From positions 1 to 14,525 of the forward strand of contig JAGHBN010000131.1 of assembly GCA_021160985.1 (NCBI GenBank): a stretch of DNA of 14,525 bases, written 5' to 3'. Made by a program: the position numbers and the translations under genes. Origin of the DNA: Thermococcus sp. GTDB taxonomy: Archaea > Methanobacteriota_B > Thermococci > Thermococcales > Thermococcaceae. This document shows, piece after piece, positions 6,267 through 12,826 of the stretch. The notes beneath the pieces were generated by a model that saw nothing but the letters and a program-made list of their open reading frames with translations, was not told the origin of the DNA and did not search any database. The first letter of the stretch is position 1. The number at the start of each line of letters is the position of its first letter.

Positions 6267-7648
6267 AAACCCTGATTCTTGCGGGGGGGAAGGGGACAAG
6301 GCTCTGGCCGCTCAGCAGGGAGCTGATGCCGAAGCAGTTCATAAAGCTCTTTGGCGAGAGGTCTCTCTTCCAGAGGACGGTGGAGAGGGCACTCCTCTTC
6401 TCGAAGCCCTCCGAGATATTCGTCGTAACCAACGAGGCCTACAGGTTCAGGATTCTCGATGATCTGAGGGAGCTGGGCATTGAAATCCCCGGGGAGAATA
6501 TACTCCTGGAGCCCCTGGCGAAGAACACCCTCCCTGCGATACTCTGGGCGACCTTGAAGATAGAGGAGGACTTCGGAAATTCCGTCGTGGCGGTTCTTCC
6601 GAGCGACCACGTCATCGAGGCCAACGACGCCTATCAGGAGGCGTTTGAGAGAGCGGGTGAGCTTGCCAAGAGTCATCTGGTGACCTTCGGCATAAAGCCC
6701 ACCAGGCCGCATACCGGCTACGGCTACATAAAGCCCGGGGAGAAGATAGGGGAGCTCGGGTACAGGGTCGCGGAGTTTAAGGAAAAGCCCGATCTCGAGA
6801 CGGCAAAGCGCTACGTCGAGAGCGGCTACTACTGGAACAGCGGGATGTTCGCGTTTTCAACCTCGCTCTTCATAGAGGAGGTCAGAAAGCACGCCCCTGA
6901 CGTCTGGGAAGCCTTTGAGGAAGGCGGAGACATTGAGGAAGTCTACAACCGCATTCCGGAGATAAGCATAGATTACGGTGTCATGGAGAGGACTGATAAG
7001 GCCGCAGTCGTCCCTCTCAATTCGTACTGGAACGACCTCGGCAGCTTTGACGCAATATATGAGGCTCTCGAAAAGGACGAAGACGGAAACGCGGTGCGGG
7101 TTAGCGGCCACGGCGCCGAGTACATAAACATCTCATCCGCCAGGAACCTCGTAATGACAAAAAGGCTGACGGCTACCATAGGTGTCGAGGACATGATAAT
7201 TGTTGACACCGACGATGCCCTCCTGATAGCCCACAGGGGAGAGGCTCAGAAAGTCAAAGAGGTCTACAAACTTCTCAAGGAGAAGAACGATGAGAGGGCC
7301 TTTGTGCACAGGACTGCCTATCGCCCGTGGGGAAGCTACACCGTCCTTGAGGAGGGCGAGCGCTACAAGATAAAGCGCCTGACAGTCCTTCCGGGCAAGA
7401 GGCTCAGCGTCCAGATGCACTACCACCGCTCCGAGCACTGGGTCGTCGTTAGGGGCACGGCAAAGGTGCTCGTGGGCGACAAGGAGATACTCCTCAGGCC
7501 GGGAGAGAGCACGTTCATTCCGGCGGGCGTTAAGCACCGCCTCGAAAACCCCGGCAAGGTTGTCCTTGAGGTCATAGAGACCCAGATCGGTGAGTACCTC
7601 GGCGAAGATGACATAGTCCGCTTTGAGGACGACTTCGGCAGAGGATAA
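6263..7648 (+). CDS. manC: Bifunctional mannose-1-phosphate guanylyltransferase / mannose-6-phosphate isomerase
   Basis: The 461-residue protein fuses two activities. The N-terminal nucleotidyltransferase (about 1-270) makes GDP-mannose from mannose 1-phosphate and GTP. It has GGKGTRLWPLS at residues 8-18, PKQF at 23-26, and downstream HTGYGYI, WNSGMF and IDYGVMER motifs. A linker of beta-helix character follows. The C-terminal cupin (about 345-461) isomerises fructose 6-phosphate and mannose 6-phosphate, with MHYHRSEHW at 385-393 supplying His386, His388 and His392, and PAGVKHRLEN further on. The gene overlaps mpgP by four bases and is preceded by GGAGGTGG. In Pyrococcus horikoshii the same order (synthase, phosphatase, this enzyme, mutase) forms the mannosylglycerate cluster. 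GDP-mannose can also feed protein and lipid glycosylation. Confidence 0.96.
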   Translation: MKTLILAGGKGTRLWPLSRELMPKQFIKLFGERSLFQRTVERALLFSKPSEIFVVTNEAYRFRILDDLRELGIEIPGENILLEPLAKNTLPAILWATLKIEEDFGNSVVAVLPSDHVIEANDAYQEAFERAGELAKSHLVTFGIKPTRPHTGYGYIKPGEKIGELGYRVAEFKEKPDLETAKRYVESGYYWNSGMFAFSTSLFIEEVRKHAPDVWEAFEEGGDIEEVYNRIPEISIDYGVMERTDKAAVVPLNSYWNDLGSFDAIYEALEKDEDGNAVRVSGHGAEYINISSARNLVMTKRLTATIGVEDMIIVDTDDALLIAHRGEAQKVKEVYKLLKEKNDERAFVHRTAYRPWGSYTVLEEGERYKIKRLTVLPGKRLSVQMHYHRSEHWVVVRGTAKVLVGDKEILLRPGESTFIPAGVKHRLENPGKVVLEVIETQIGEYLGEDDIVRFEDDFGRG

Positions 7649-7650
7649 GG

Positions 7651-7656
7651 TTTTAA
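7651..7656 (+). promoter_or_regulatory. Putative TATA element of the phosphomannomutase gene
   Basis: TTTTAA lies just after the manC stop, 13 bases before the TGM and about 41 bases before the ATG. It is a weak match but correctly placed for transcription from about 7678-7681. Confidence 0.4.
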
Positions 7657-7663
7657 CGCTGTA

Positions 7664-7680
7664 TATCACCGGAAGTGATA
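7664..7680. promoter_or_regulatory. Exact Thermococcales glycolytic motif before phosphomannomutase
   Basis: TATCAC-CGGAA-GTGATA is a perfect match to the TGM consensus. It lies in the 43-base gap between manC and the mutase gene, downstream of the weak TATA element and directly before the GAGGTGAG ribosome binding site. This suggests a separate, sugar-controlled promoter inside the mannosylglycerate cluster. Confidence 0.88.
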
Positions 7681-7691
7681 GAGGTGAGAAT

Positions 7692-9059
7692 ATGGGAAGG
7701 CTCTTTGGAACCTTTGGCGTCAGGGGGATAGCGAACGAGAAAATAACACCGGAGTTCGCCCTCAAGATGGGCATGGCCTTCGGGACGATGCTCAAGAGAG
7801 AAGGAAGGGAGAAACCAGTCGTCGTTGTCGGCAGGGACACGAGGGTAAGCGGTGAGATGCTGAAGGACGCTCTAATCAGCGGGCTCCTCAGCGTCGGCTG
7901 TGACGTCATTGACGTTGGAATCGCCCCGACTCCGGCCATACAGTGGGCCACCAACCACTTCAAGGCCGACGGAGGAGCTGTGATAACCGCGAGCCACAAC
8001 CCTCCGGAGTATAATGGCATAAAGCTGCTTGAGCCGAACGGCATGGGGCTGAAGAAGGAGCGCGAGGCGGTTGTTGAGGAGATATTCTTCAACGAGGACT
8101 TCGACAGGGCGAAGTGGGACGAGATTGGCGAGGTTCGCGAGGAGGGCATAATCAAGCCCTACATAGAGGCGATAAAGAGCAGGATCGACGTTGAGGCGAT
8201 AAAGAAGAGGAGGCCCTTCGTTGTCGTCGATACCTCAAACGGCGCGGGCTCTCTCACCCTGCCCTATCTGCTCAGGGAGCTCGGGTGCAAGGTCATCAGC
8301 GTGAACGCCCACCCGGACGGCCACTTCCCTGCCAGAAATCCCGAGCCGAACGAGGAGAACCTGAAGGGCTTTATGGAGACCGTTAAAGCCCTCGGCGCGG
8401 ACTTCGGAGTTGCACAGGACGGTGACGCGGACAGGGCAGTGTTCATAGACGAGAACGGCCGCTTCATCCAGGGCGACAAGACCTTCGCGCTCGTTGCAGA
8501 CGCTGTCCTGAGGGAGAACGGCGGCGGGCTCCTTGTCACCACGATAGCAACCTCGAACCTGCTCGACGATATAGCGAGGAGGAACAACGCGGAAGTCATG
8601 AGAACCAAGGTCGGCGACCTCATCGTTGCGAGGGCGCTCCTTGAAAATAACGGAACCATCGGCGGCGAGGAGAACGGCGGTGTTATTTTCCCGGACTTCG
8701 TCCTCGGCAGGGACGGGGCGATGACTACGGCAAAGATAGTCGAAATCTTCGCAAAATCCGGCAAGAAGTTCAGCGAGCTGATAGATGAACTGCCGAAGTA
8801 CTACCAGTTCAAGACGAAGAGGAAAGTTGAAGGCGACAGGAAGGCGATTGTGGCAAAGGTGGCGGAGCTCGCCAGGACCAAAGGCTACACAGTTGACACC
8901 ACCGACGGGACGAAGGTGCTATTCCAGGATGGCTGGGTTCTTGTAAGGGCAAGCGGAACGGAGCCGATAATCAGGGTCTTCAGCGAGGCAAAGAGCGAGG
9001 AGAAGGCCGAGAAGTACCTTGAGCTGGGATTGAGCCTTTTGGAAGCGGCACTGGGCTGA
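7692..9059 (+). CDS. Phosphomannomutase/phosphoglucomutase
   Basis: This alpha-D-phosphohexomutase interconverts the 6- and 1-phosphates of mannose, and in characterised thermococcal relatives also of glucose. It supplies mannose 1-phosphate for GDP-mannose synthesis. From ATG 7692 the protein has 455 residues, the family's usual length. Visible elements are FGTFGVRG at 5-12; TASHNP at 99-104, with the phosphorylated Ser101; the metal-binding loop DGDADR at 243-248; a GGEENGG sugar-binding loop; and the phosphate-binding RASGTEPIIRVF near the C-terminus. A longer frame opens at 7623, but it would overlap manC and run through the TGM. The GAGGTGAG site at 7681-7688 and the conserved N-terminus fix the start at 7692. 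With an exact TGM just upstream, it probably responds to sugar supply separately from manC. Confidence 0.96.
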   Translation: MGRLFGTFGVRGIANEKITPEFALKMGMAFGTMLKREGREKPVVVVGRDTRVSGEMLKDALISGLLSVGCDVIDVGIAPTPAIQWATNHFKADGGAVITASHNPPEYNGIKLLEPNGMGLKKEREAVVEEIFFNEDFDRAKWDEIGEVREEGIIKPYIEAIKSRIDVEAIKKRRPFVVVDTSNGAGSLTLPYLLRELGCKVISVNAHPDGHFPARNPEPNEENLKGFMETVKALGADFGVAQDGDADRAVFIDENGRFIQGDKTFALVADAVLRENGGGLLVTTIATSNLLDDIARRNNAEVMRTKVGDLIVARALLENNGTIGGEENGGVIFPDFVLGRDGAMTTAKIVEIFAKSGKKFSELIDELPKYYQFKTKRKVEGDRKAIVAKVAELARTKGYTVDTTDGTKVLFQDGWVLVRASGTEPIIRVFSEAKSEEKAEKYLELGLSLLEAALG

Positions 9060-9080
9060 TTACCTGATGCCGCCAGTTAG

Positions 9081-9092
9081 TTTTTTATAAAC
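9081..9092 (+). promoter_or_regulatory. Putative TATA box of the permease pair
   Basis: TTTTTTATAAAC contains a good archaeal TATA core (TTTATAAA). It is about 33-42 bases before the ATG at 9123, which predicts a very short leader. The T run may also end the mutase transcript. Confidence 0.6.
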
Positions 9093-9122
9093 CTTTTTCA
9101 TGCTTCTCATGGTGGAAAAGCC

Positions 9123-9605
9123 ATGAACACGACTGCCCTGTTTATAAACGTTCTAGCCCTCGTCTGTCTCCTCATCGGTTTCTGGAAGGACGAGGCCAGG
9201 GCGCGACGGGCCCTAGTGGTTGCCGCGAAGTCGTTCGTCAGAATTCTTCCAACGATGCTCGCCATAATCCTGATCATAGGGCTGATGTCCGGTTTTGTGC
9301 CGGAGAAAACAATCTCTGAGATCGTGGGGGAGGAGGCGGGGCTGGTTGGTATTCTAACCGTTGCATTCCTCGGCGCGATACTGCACATCCCCTCCCTGAT
9401 AGCCTTCCCCCTCGCGGCCTCGCTGCTTGAAAAGGGTGCCTCCGTGACCTCGGTTGCCGTCTTCATAACGACGCTGACGATGATCGGCTTCGTGACGTTG
9501 CCCCTTGAGATGAGAATTCTGGGGAACAAGCTGGCCCTGCTCAGGAACGCCCTCAGCTTCATCGTCGCGATCATTATCGGCCTCATCATGGGGGTGATAC
9601 TTTGA
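9123..9605 (+). CDS. COG0701-type permease, first half
   Basis: The 160-residue protein is strongly hydrophobic, with about four membrane segments near residues 5-20, 42-58, 74-102 and 108-128, plus a final one at 143-160. The segment AFPLAASLLEKGA at 94-106 is typical of COG0701 (DUF318/ArsP_1) permeases. It is mirrored by AFPIAASLLKKGA in the next gene, so the two proteins are halves of the duplicated fold that single-chain members carry in about 300 residues. Substrates of the family are diverse (organoarsenicals in ArsP) and cannot be assigned here; I see no cysteine or histidine metal motif. The start follows GGTGG at 9111-9115. The stop overlaps the next gene's TTG start by three bases, so a heterodimer made from one mRNA is likely. 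Confidence 0.78.
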   Translation: MNTTALFINVLALVCLLIGFWKDEARARRALVVAAKSFVRILPTMLAIILIIGLMSGFVPEKTISEIVGEEAGLVGILTVAFLGAILHIPSLIAFPLAASLLEKGASVTSVAVFITTLTMIGFVTLPLEMRILGNKLALLRNALSFIVAIIIGLIMGVIL

Positions 9606-10249
9606 GGGAAACCCCGCGCCGCCCGGACGGCAGGCCTCCTGGACGTCAGGGAATGAGACAGGGGGCGATGAAGAACCAGAGGAAAGCATTCCTGCGCGAC
9701 CTTTTGTTCCTTGGAGTTGTGGCCCTGATAACAGCGGTGCTCCTCTTGATGTTTCCGGAAAAGAAAGACCCGGTCTTCTCGGCCTCCGAGAACTTCCTCG
9801 TGGAGATGCTTCTCATAATGCCGGCCGTTATGGTGCTGATGGGCCTGTTCTCGGTCTTCGTTCCCGATGAGCTAATCGTGAGATACCTCGGGGGGGACTC
9901 TGGGGTAAAAAGCATGCTGCTTGCGATATTCATCGGGGCCTTTCCAACGGGTCCGCTCTACGTGGCCTTCCCCATAGCGGCGTCCCTGCTCAAAAAAGGT
10001 GCCCGTGTTGCGAGTGTTATTGCCTTCCTCTCTGCCTGGGCGTGCATAAAGATTCCCCAGGAGCTGGTAGAACTCCAGTTCCTTGGCGCGGGGTTCATGC
10101 TGGCGAGACTCACCCTCACTGTGGTCTTTGTGCTCGCTATGGGCTTACTCATAGAGCGGATTGTTGGCAGAGAACTGCGGGATGTACCGGGGATTCCCAA
10201 TCCTGGGAAGCCTGAAGTTTCAAGCGGTCAAAAAGAATCGAAGAGATAA
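9602..10249 (+). CDS. COG0701-type permease, second half
   Basis: The 215-residue membrane protein is the partner of the preceding permease half. After a basic, polar N-terminus (about residues 1-31) come membrane segments near 32-51, 66-88, 104-131, 136-150 and 163-184, then a polar C-terminal tail. AFPIAASLLKKGA at 122-134 aligns with the same motif in the first half; the surrounding region also aligns (IFIGAF..., then ...LQFLG against ...MRILG). I chose the TTG start at 9602 because GGGGGTGAT at 9590-9598 is a strong, well-spaced ribosome binding site and the start overlaps the upstream stop. In-frame ATGs at 9653 and 9668 would shorten only the polar extension. The gene ends nine bases from the convergent PAC2 gene. 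The transported substrate is unknown. Confidence 0.76.
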   Translation: MRETPRRPDGRPPGRQGMRQGAMKNQRKAFLRDLLFLGVVALITAVLLLMFPEKKDPVFSASENFLVEMLLIMPAVMVLMGLFSVFVPDELIVRYLGGDSGVKSMLLAIFIGAFPTGPLYVAFPIAASLLKKGARVASVIAFLSAWACIKIPQELVELQFLGAGFMLARLTLTVVFVLAMGLLIERIVGRELRDVPGIPNPGKPEVSSGQKESKR

Positions 10250-10258
10250 AGCGGAAGA

Positions 10259-11059
10259 TCAGAGGTAGCCCCTGTCTTCCTCCTCCGGGGTGGGAGGCAT
10301 CTGCTGCTCCAGCATGGCCCTCTGCATCTCCTGTACCTTCTGGAGGATTTCCTCCGTCTCCTTTGCCCGTTCGTCGAGGGCGCTCATGTCAACTTCAATG
10401 CCGAGGATTTGTGTGACGGCTGAAAGCACGGATTTTGCCGCCTTCGCGTCCACGATGTATCCGAGACTCTCGCCGAGGAGGCTTATCCCGTACATCGAGC
10501 GGAGCTTCCCCAGTCCGAGGAGAAGACCTGCCGCTCCGACTATCGCTCCGCCCTCGTCCTCACGCCAGATGACCTCCACCTCGCAGCCCTCGAGCTTCTC
10601 CCTGTAGTGGTCAACGAGCTCCTCGTGTGTTACCGCCGCCAGAACCCTCGGTTCTCCCTGCAGCTCGGGAACCTGGTAGCCGCCCATGGTGATGATCTCC
10701 CTGACACCGAACTCCTCCACGAAGTCGAGCATCTTTCCGACGACCTCGTAGTGTCCGGGGCTGTCGGTGGGCGGGACCTGCTGATCCCCGGTGATGATTA
10801 TTATGTCCCTGCCATTTTCCTCGGGGTTCTTCCAGTAATAGAACTCGTTCTTCATGAGCTCGACTATTGAGCCCCGCTTTATGAGAACCTGGTGCATGAA
10901 GTGGGGTGAGTAGAGCTCGGCGAATTTCACGGCCTCGAGCTCCTGGATCAGGTGGTCAGCAGCGAGCTTTCCAACGAGCCCTATGCCGGGCAGTCCCTCT
11001 ATGAAGACGGGGTCCCTGAGCTGGGGCCTCTCAAGGACGTAAATGGTGGTTTCCTTCAT
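10259..11059 (-). CDS. PAC2-family proteasome assembly chaperone (PbaA/PbaB-like)
   Basis: The 266-residue protein belongs to the archaeal PAC2 family (COG2047), whose Pyrococcus members PbaA and PbaB are homologues of eukaryotic 20S proteasome assembly factors; PbaB acts on the proteasome through its C-terminus. Family features are DPVFIEGLPGIGLVGKLAADHL at about 16-37, ITGDQQVPP near 93-101, TMGGYQVPE near 128-136, and a glycine-rich GAAGLLLGLGKLRSM segment. The last 50 residues form a charged helix, probably coiled coil. The chain ends in DRGYL, with tyrosine next to last as in HbYX-type proteasome-docking tails, although glycine replaces the hydrophobic residue. It is the last gene of the aIF2-alpha/nop10 cluster. 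Its ATG is one base from the nop10 stop, with GGAGGGAT inside the nop10 end as ribosome binding site. Confidence 0.88.
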   Translation of the reverse strand: MKETTIYVLERPQLRDPVFIEGLPGIGLVGKLAADHLIQELEAVKFAELYSPHFMHQVLIKRGSIVELMKNEFYYWKNPEENGRDIIIITGDQQVPPTDSPGHYEVVGKMLDFVEEFGVREIITMGGYQVPELQGEPRVLAAVTHEELVDHYREKLEGCEVEVIWREDEGGAIVGAAGLLLGLGKLRSMYGISLLGESLGYIVDAKAAKSVLSAVTQILGIEVDMSALDERAKETEEILQKVQEMQRAMLEQQMPPTPEEEDRGYL

Positions 11060-11060
11060 A

Positions 11061-11240
11061 TCAATCCCTCCTCACGAGCCCAAGCTGCTCGCGCTTGAGC
11101 CTCCTGCGGTACTCCCCGTAGGGGTCCTCGGGCGAAAAGCGCGGCGGATGGGCTACCTTAGTCTTGGTCCCGCAGACCGGACAGACCTCCCTTAGGGTGT
11201 ATCTGCCGCACTTCGGGCACTTCTTTATGCGGAACCTCAT
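11061..11240 (-). CDS. nop10: H/ACA RNP component Nop10
   Basis: This short gene on the minus strand encodes 59 residues, beginning MRFRIKKCPKCGRYTLREVC and ending EQLGLVRRD. Nop10 is a core protein of archaeal H/ACA RNPs: it binds the pseudouridine synthase Cbf5 and helps guide rRNA modification. The N-terminal zinc ribbon has CPKC (Cys8, Cys11) and CPVC (Cys20, Cys23). It is followed by the conserved AHPPRFSPEDPYGEYRR segment, which is extended in known structures and lies along Cbf5. Length and motifs match archaeal Nop10, and the position between aIF2-alpha and a PAC2 gene is the usual archaeal order. It starts 11 bases after the aIF2-alpha stop, clearly within the same transcript. Confidence 0.96.
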   Translation of the reverse strand: MRFRIKKCPKCGRYTLREVCPVCGTKTKVAHPPRFSPEDPYGEYRRRLKREQLGLVRRD

Positions 11241-11251
11241 GCCGATCCCCT

Positions 11252-12079
11252 TCAGGCGCCTCTCCCCTTGACCTTCTTTATGCGCTTCTCCTTCCTGATG
11301 AGGGTCGCCTCACCGCCAGCTTCCTTTATGACCCTGAGGATTTCCTCGGCTATGCTCTCCAGGACCTCCTCGGCCTTGTAGTAGTCCGGCGCGGTTATGT
11401 CTATCCTGTACCTCGGCGCTCCCTGGTAGGAGAACTTGACGTCTATCTCCTTCTCCTCGTTGGCCCTGTCACGCGCCCTTATCAGAGCCTCCTTGATTAT
11501 CTCAACACCGTTCGGCTTCGGAACGGTTATCTCGAACTCCGCATCTATTGTGACCGTCGGAATCTCAACGTAGGCCTCTATTATTGGCTTCAGAGCCTCT
11601 ATCCATTCGTCGCTTATGAGGTCCTTGAGAACCTCCATTCCGTTCTGGGCGGCGTCCTCGAAGGCCGCGTAGACTTCCCCGTACTCCTCCTCGAGCGGAA
11701 CCCAGACTTCCTTCCAGGCCGTCTCGAAGTCCTTGCCTATCTTCTCGGCGGCCATCTTGAGAAGGTTCTCGGCCTTCTGGGCGCGCTTGTACTCCTGGAG
11801 CTTGGCCTTCCTCTGCTGCTGGTTGACGCGCTTGAGGCTGAGGTCTATGTGCCCCTTGCTCGGGTCGACGCGGATGACCTTAACGACGACCTTCTGCCCC
11901 TCCTTGACGTAGTCCCTCACGTTTTTGACCCACGTCGAGGCGACCTCGCTTATGTGCATGAACCCCTCCTTCCCTGGGTACTCGTCGAGCTTGAGAAAGG
12001 CACCGTAAGGGTGAATGCTCTTGACGGTAGCAACCACGAACTCTCCCTCTTCAGGATACTCTTTGGCTTTCCTTGGCAT
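11252..12079 (-). CDS. eif2a: Translation initiation factor aIF2 subunit alpha
   Basis: The 275-residue protein is the alpha subunit of the heterotrimeric factor that brings initiator Met-tRNA to the ribosome. Domain order is clear: an S1-type OB fold at about 10-85 (EGEFVVATVKSIHPYGAFLKL, GFMHISEV, IDLSLKRV), a helical domain at about 90-175, and an alpha/beta domain from about 180 that binds the gamma subunit, containing YRIDITAPDYYKAEEVL. A basic tail (RKEKRIKKVKGRG) ends the chain. The start is supported by AGGTGGTT upstream on the minus strand and by the family N-terminus. A TATA element at 12128-12136 suggests its own promoter in addition to readthrough from the ribosomal-protein genes. 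Nop10 and PAC2 follow with minimal spacing. Confidence 0.97.
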   Translation of the reverse strand: MPRKAKEYPEEGEFVVATVKSIHPYGAFLKLDEYPGKEGFMHISEVASTWVKNVRDYVKEGQKVVVKVIRVDPSKGHIDLSLKRVNQQQRKAKLQEYKRAQKAENLLKMAAEKIGKDFETAWKEVWVPLEEEYGEVYAAFEDAAQNGMEVLKDLISDEWIEALKPIIEAYVEIPTVTIDAEFEITVPKPNGVEIIKEALIRARDRANEEKEIDVKFSYQGAPRYRIDITAPDYYKAEEVLESIAEEILRVIKEAGGEATLIRKEKRIKKVKGRGA

Positions 12080-12127
12080 TTACAACCACCTCTAATTTTC
12101 TCTGCCGGAATGAGTTACGAGAAGAGG

Positions 12128-12136
12128 TATTTAAAG
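12128..12136 (-). promoter_or_regulatory. Putative TATA box of the aif2a-nop10-PAC2 operon
   Basis: On the minus strand CTTTAAATA, a good archaeal TATA core, lies about 50 bases before the aIF2-alpha ATG. This predicts a leader of roughly 25-30 bases. The gap from rps27e is 86 bases, long enough for a separate promoter. Confidence 0.6.
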
Positions 12137-12165
12137 TTTAGCGGAATGAAAAGGGGGAAAGGAAA

Positions 12166-12363
12166 TCACTCGAGAACCTCGAGGATTTTCGCCTTGATGA
12201 TGCCCTTTCCGCCGGTCGGCTCGACGAGGGTCGCGCCGCAGACGAGGCACCTGACGGTGGTTGCCGGGTTGCTGAAGACTATCTGCTCGTTGCCGCAGTC
12301 AATGCACTTGACGCGGAGGAATCTGCTCCTCGGCATCGGGATGAGGTTCTTAGGGAGCGCCAT
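12166..12363 (-). CDS. rps27e: Ribosomal protein S27e
   Basis: This 65-residue zinc-ribbon protein of the small ribosomal subunit begins MALPKNLIPMPRSRFLRVKC. The four zinc ligands are Cys20 and Cys23 (CIDC) and Cys39 and Cys42 (CLVC), spaced as in archaeal S27e. The frame can be opened from a GTG two codons upstream (12369). The ATG at 12363 is preferred because GGAGGTG lies five bases before it and the usual archaeal N-terminus is then exact. It follows rpl44e with a gap of two bases and is co-transcribed with it. Confidence 0.96.
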   Translation of the reverse strand: MALPKNLIPMPRSRFLRVKCIDCGNEQIVFSNPATTVRCLVCGATLVEPTGGKGIIKAKILEVLE

Positions 12364-12365
12364 GT

Positions 12366-12650
12366 TCACACCTCCACCAGCTCGAACTTCTTAACACGGA
12401 AGCCCTGTCCCCTCGTGTGGGCCTTGCCGCAGACCGTACAGCGGAAGCGGAGGTCGAGCTTCTTGACCGGCTTCTCCCTTCCGGCCGGGTTCGGCCTCGG
12501 GAAACCTCGGTAACCCTTCATAATCCTGCGGAAGCGCCTCTGACCCTGGCTCAGCTCGCTCCTTGGCCTCTTCTTGACCTTCTCGACCTTGTGGATAGTG
12601 TGCTTCTTACAGTAGGGGCAGTAAGTCCTAATCTGCTTCGGATACTTCAT
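12366..12650 (-). CDS. rpl44e: Ribosomal protein L44e
   Basis: This large-subunit zinc-binding protein has 94 residues: MKYPKQIRTYCPYCKKHTIH at the start, then a very basic middle (RRFRRIMKGYRGFPRPNPAG), and RCTVCGKAH near the end. The ligands are Cys11, Cys14, Cys71 and Cys74. Length and sequence are standard for archaea. A GGAGGTGA ribosome binding site sits seven bases before the ATG on the minus strand. It is the first gene of the rpl44e, rps27e, aif2a, nop10, PAC2 series, a widely conserved archaeal arrangement. The apparent promoter lies over 100 bases upstream, giving an unusually long GC-rich leader. Confidence 0.97.
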   Translation of the reverse strand: MKYPKQIRTYCPYCKKHTIHKVEKVKKRPRSELSQGQRRFRRIMKGYRGFPRPNPAGREKPVKKLDLRFRCTVCGKAHTRGQGFRVKKFELVEV

Positions 12651-12755
12651 TCTCTCACCTCCACGCAGAGGCCCGGTGGGTTCCTACTCGCCCCAGCCTC
12701 GGACACCCCCGAGCCGTGAGGCATGACAGCGCCTGCAGGCATCGGTAATCGTGAG
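12651..12755 (-). promoter_or_regulatory. Long GC-rich leader region of the rpl44e operon
   Basis: The stretch between the rpl44e start and its likely TATA box is GC-rich and holds several inverted repeats. CTCGG (12698-12702) pairs with CCGAG (12709-12713), and GCCTC (12696-12700) with GAGGC (12718-12722); these two stems share bases and exclude each other. GCCTGCAGGC (12731-12740) is a 10-base palindrome. I could not match it to a known RNA family. It may be a structured 5' leader or a small RNA. Confidence 0.35.
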
Positions 12756-12767
12756 CCTTTAAAAAAG
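12756..12767 (-). promoter_or_regulatory. Putative TATA box of the rpl44e operon
   Basis: On the minus strand CTTTTTTAAAGG, preceded by GGGAAA as a possible BRE, lies over 100 bases before the rpl44e ATG. Transcription would start near 12736, leaving a leader of about 85 bases. Confidence 0.45.
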
Positions 12768-12782
12768 TTTCCCGGTCGAAAA

Positions 12783-12791
12783 ATTTAAATA
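12783..12791 (+). promoter_or_regulatory. Putative TATA box of the ferritin-like gene
   Basis: ATTTAAATA in an A-rich stretch about 40 bases before the preferred ATG is a strong archaeal TATA match. It predicts transcription from about 12811-12813 and a leader of around 15 bases. Confidence 0.65.
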
Positions 12792-12826
12792 CAAAACGTA
12801 ACTAAAAATTGTGGGGGGTGATGGGG

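Noticed and set aside
7623..7691. N-terminal extension of the phosphomannomutase frame
   Set aside because: It overlaps the end of manC and crosses the TGM. The family N-terminus and the ribosome binding site point to ATG 7692.
10687..10702. C-box-like GTGATGA followed by CTGA (possible C/D box sRNA)
   Set aside because: The boxes are only a few bases apart, leave no guide sequence and lie inside the PAC2 gene. Similar TGATGA strings at about 1108 and 5947 are also within coding sequence.
10290..10870. Plus-strand open frames of 105 and 87 codons opposite the PAC2 gene
   Set aside because: They are antisense shadows of a well-recognised coding sequence with strong family motifs; no ribosome binding site or recognisable protein.
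12675..12692. GGTGGGTTCCTACTCGCC, resembling a tRNA T-arm
   Set aside because: The loop lacks the purine and adenine expected after TTC, and no acceptor, D or anticodon stems can be placed around it. No tRNA gene is supported.
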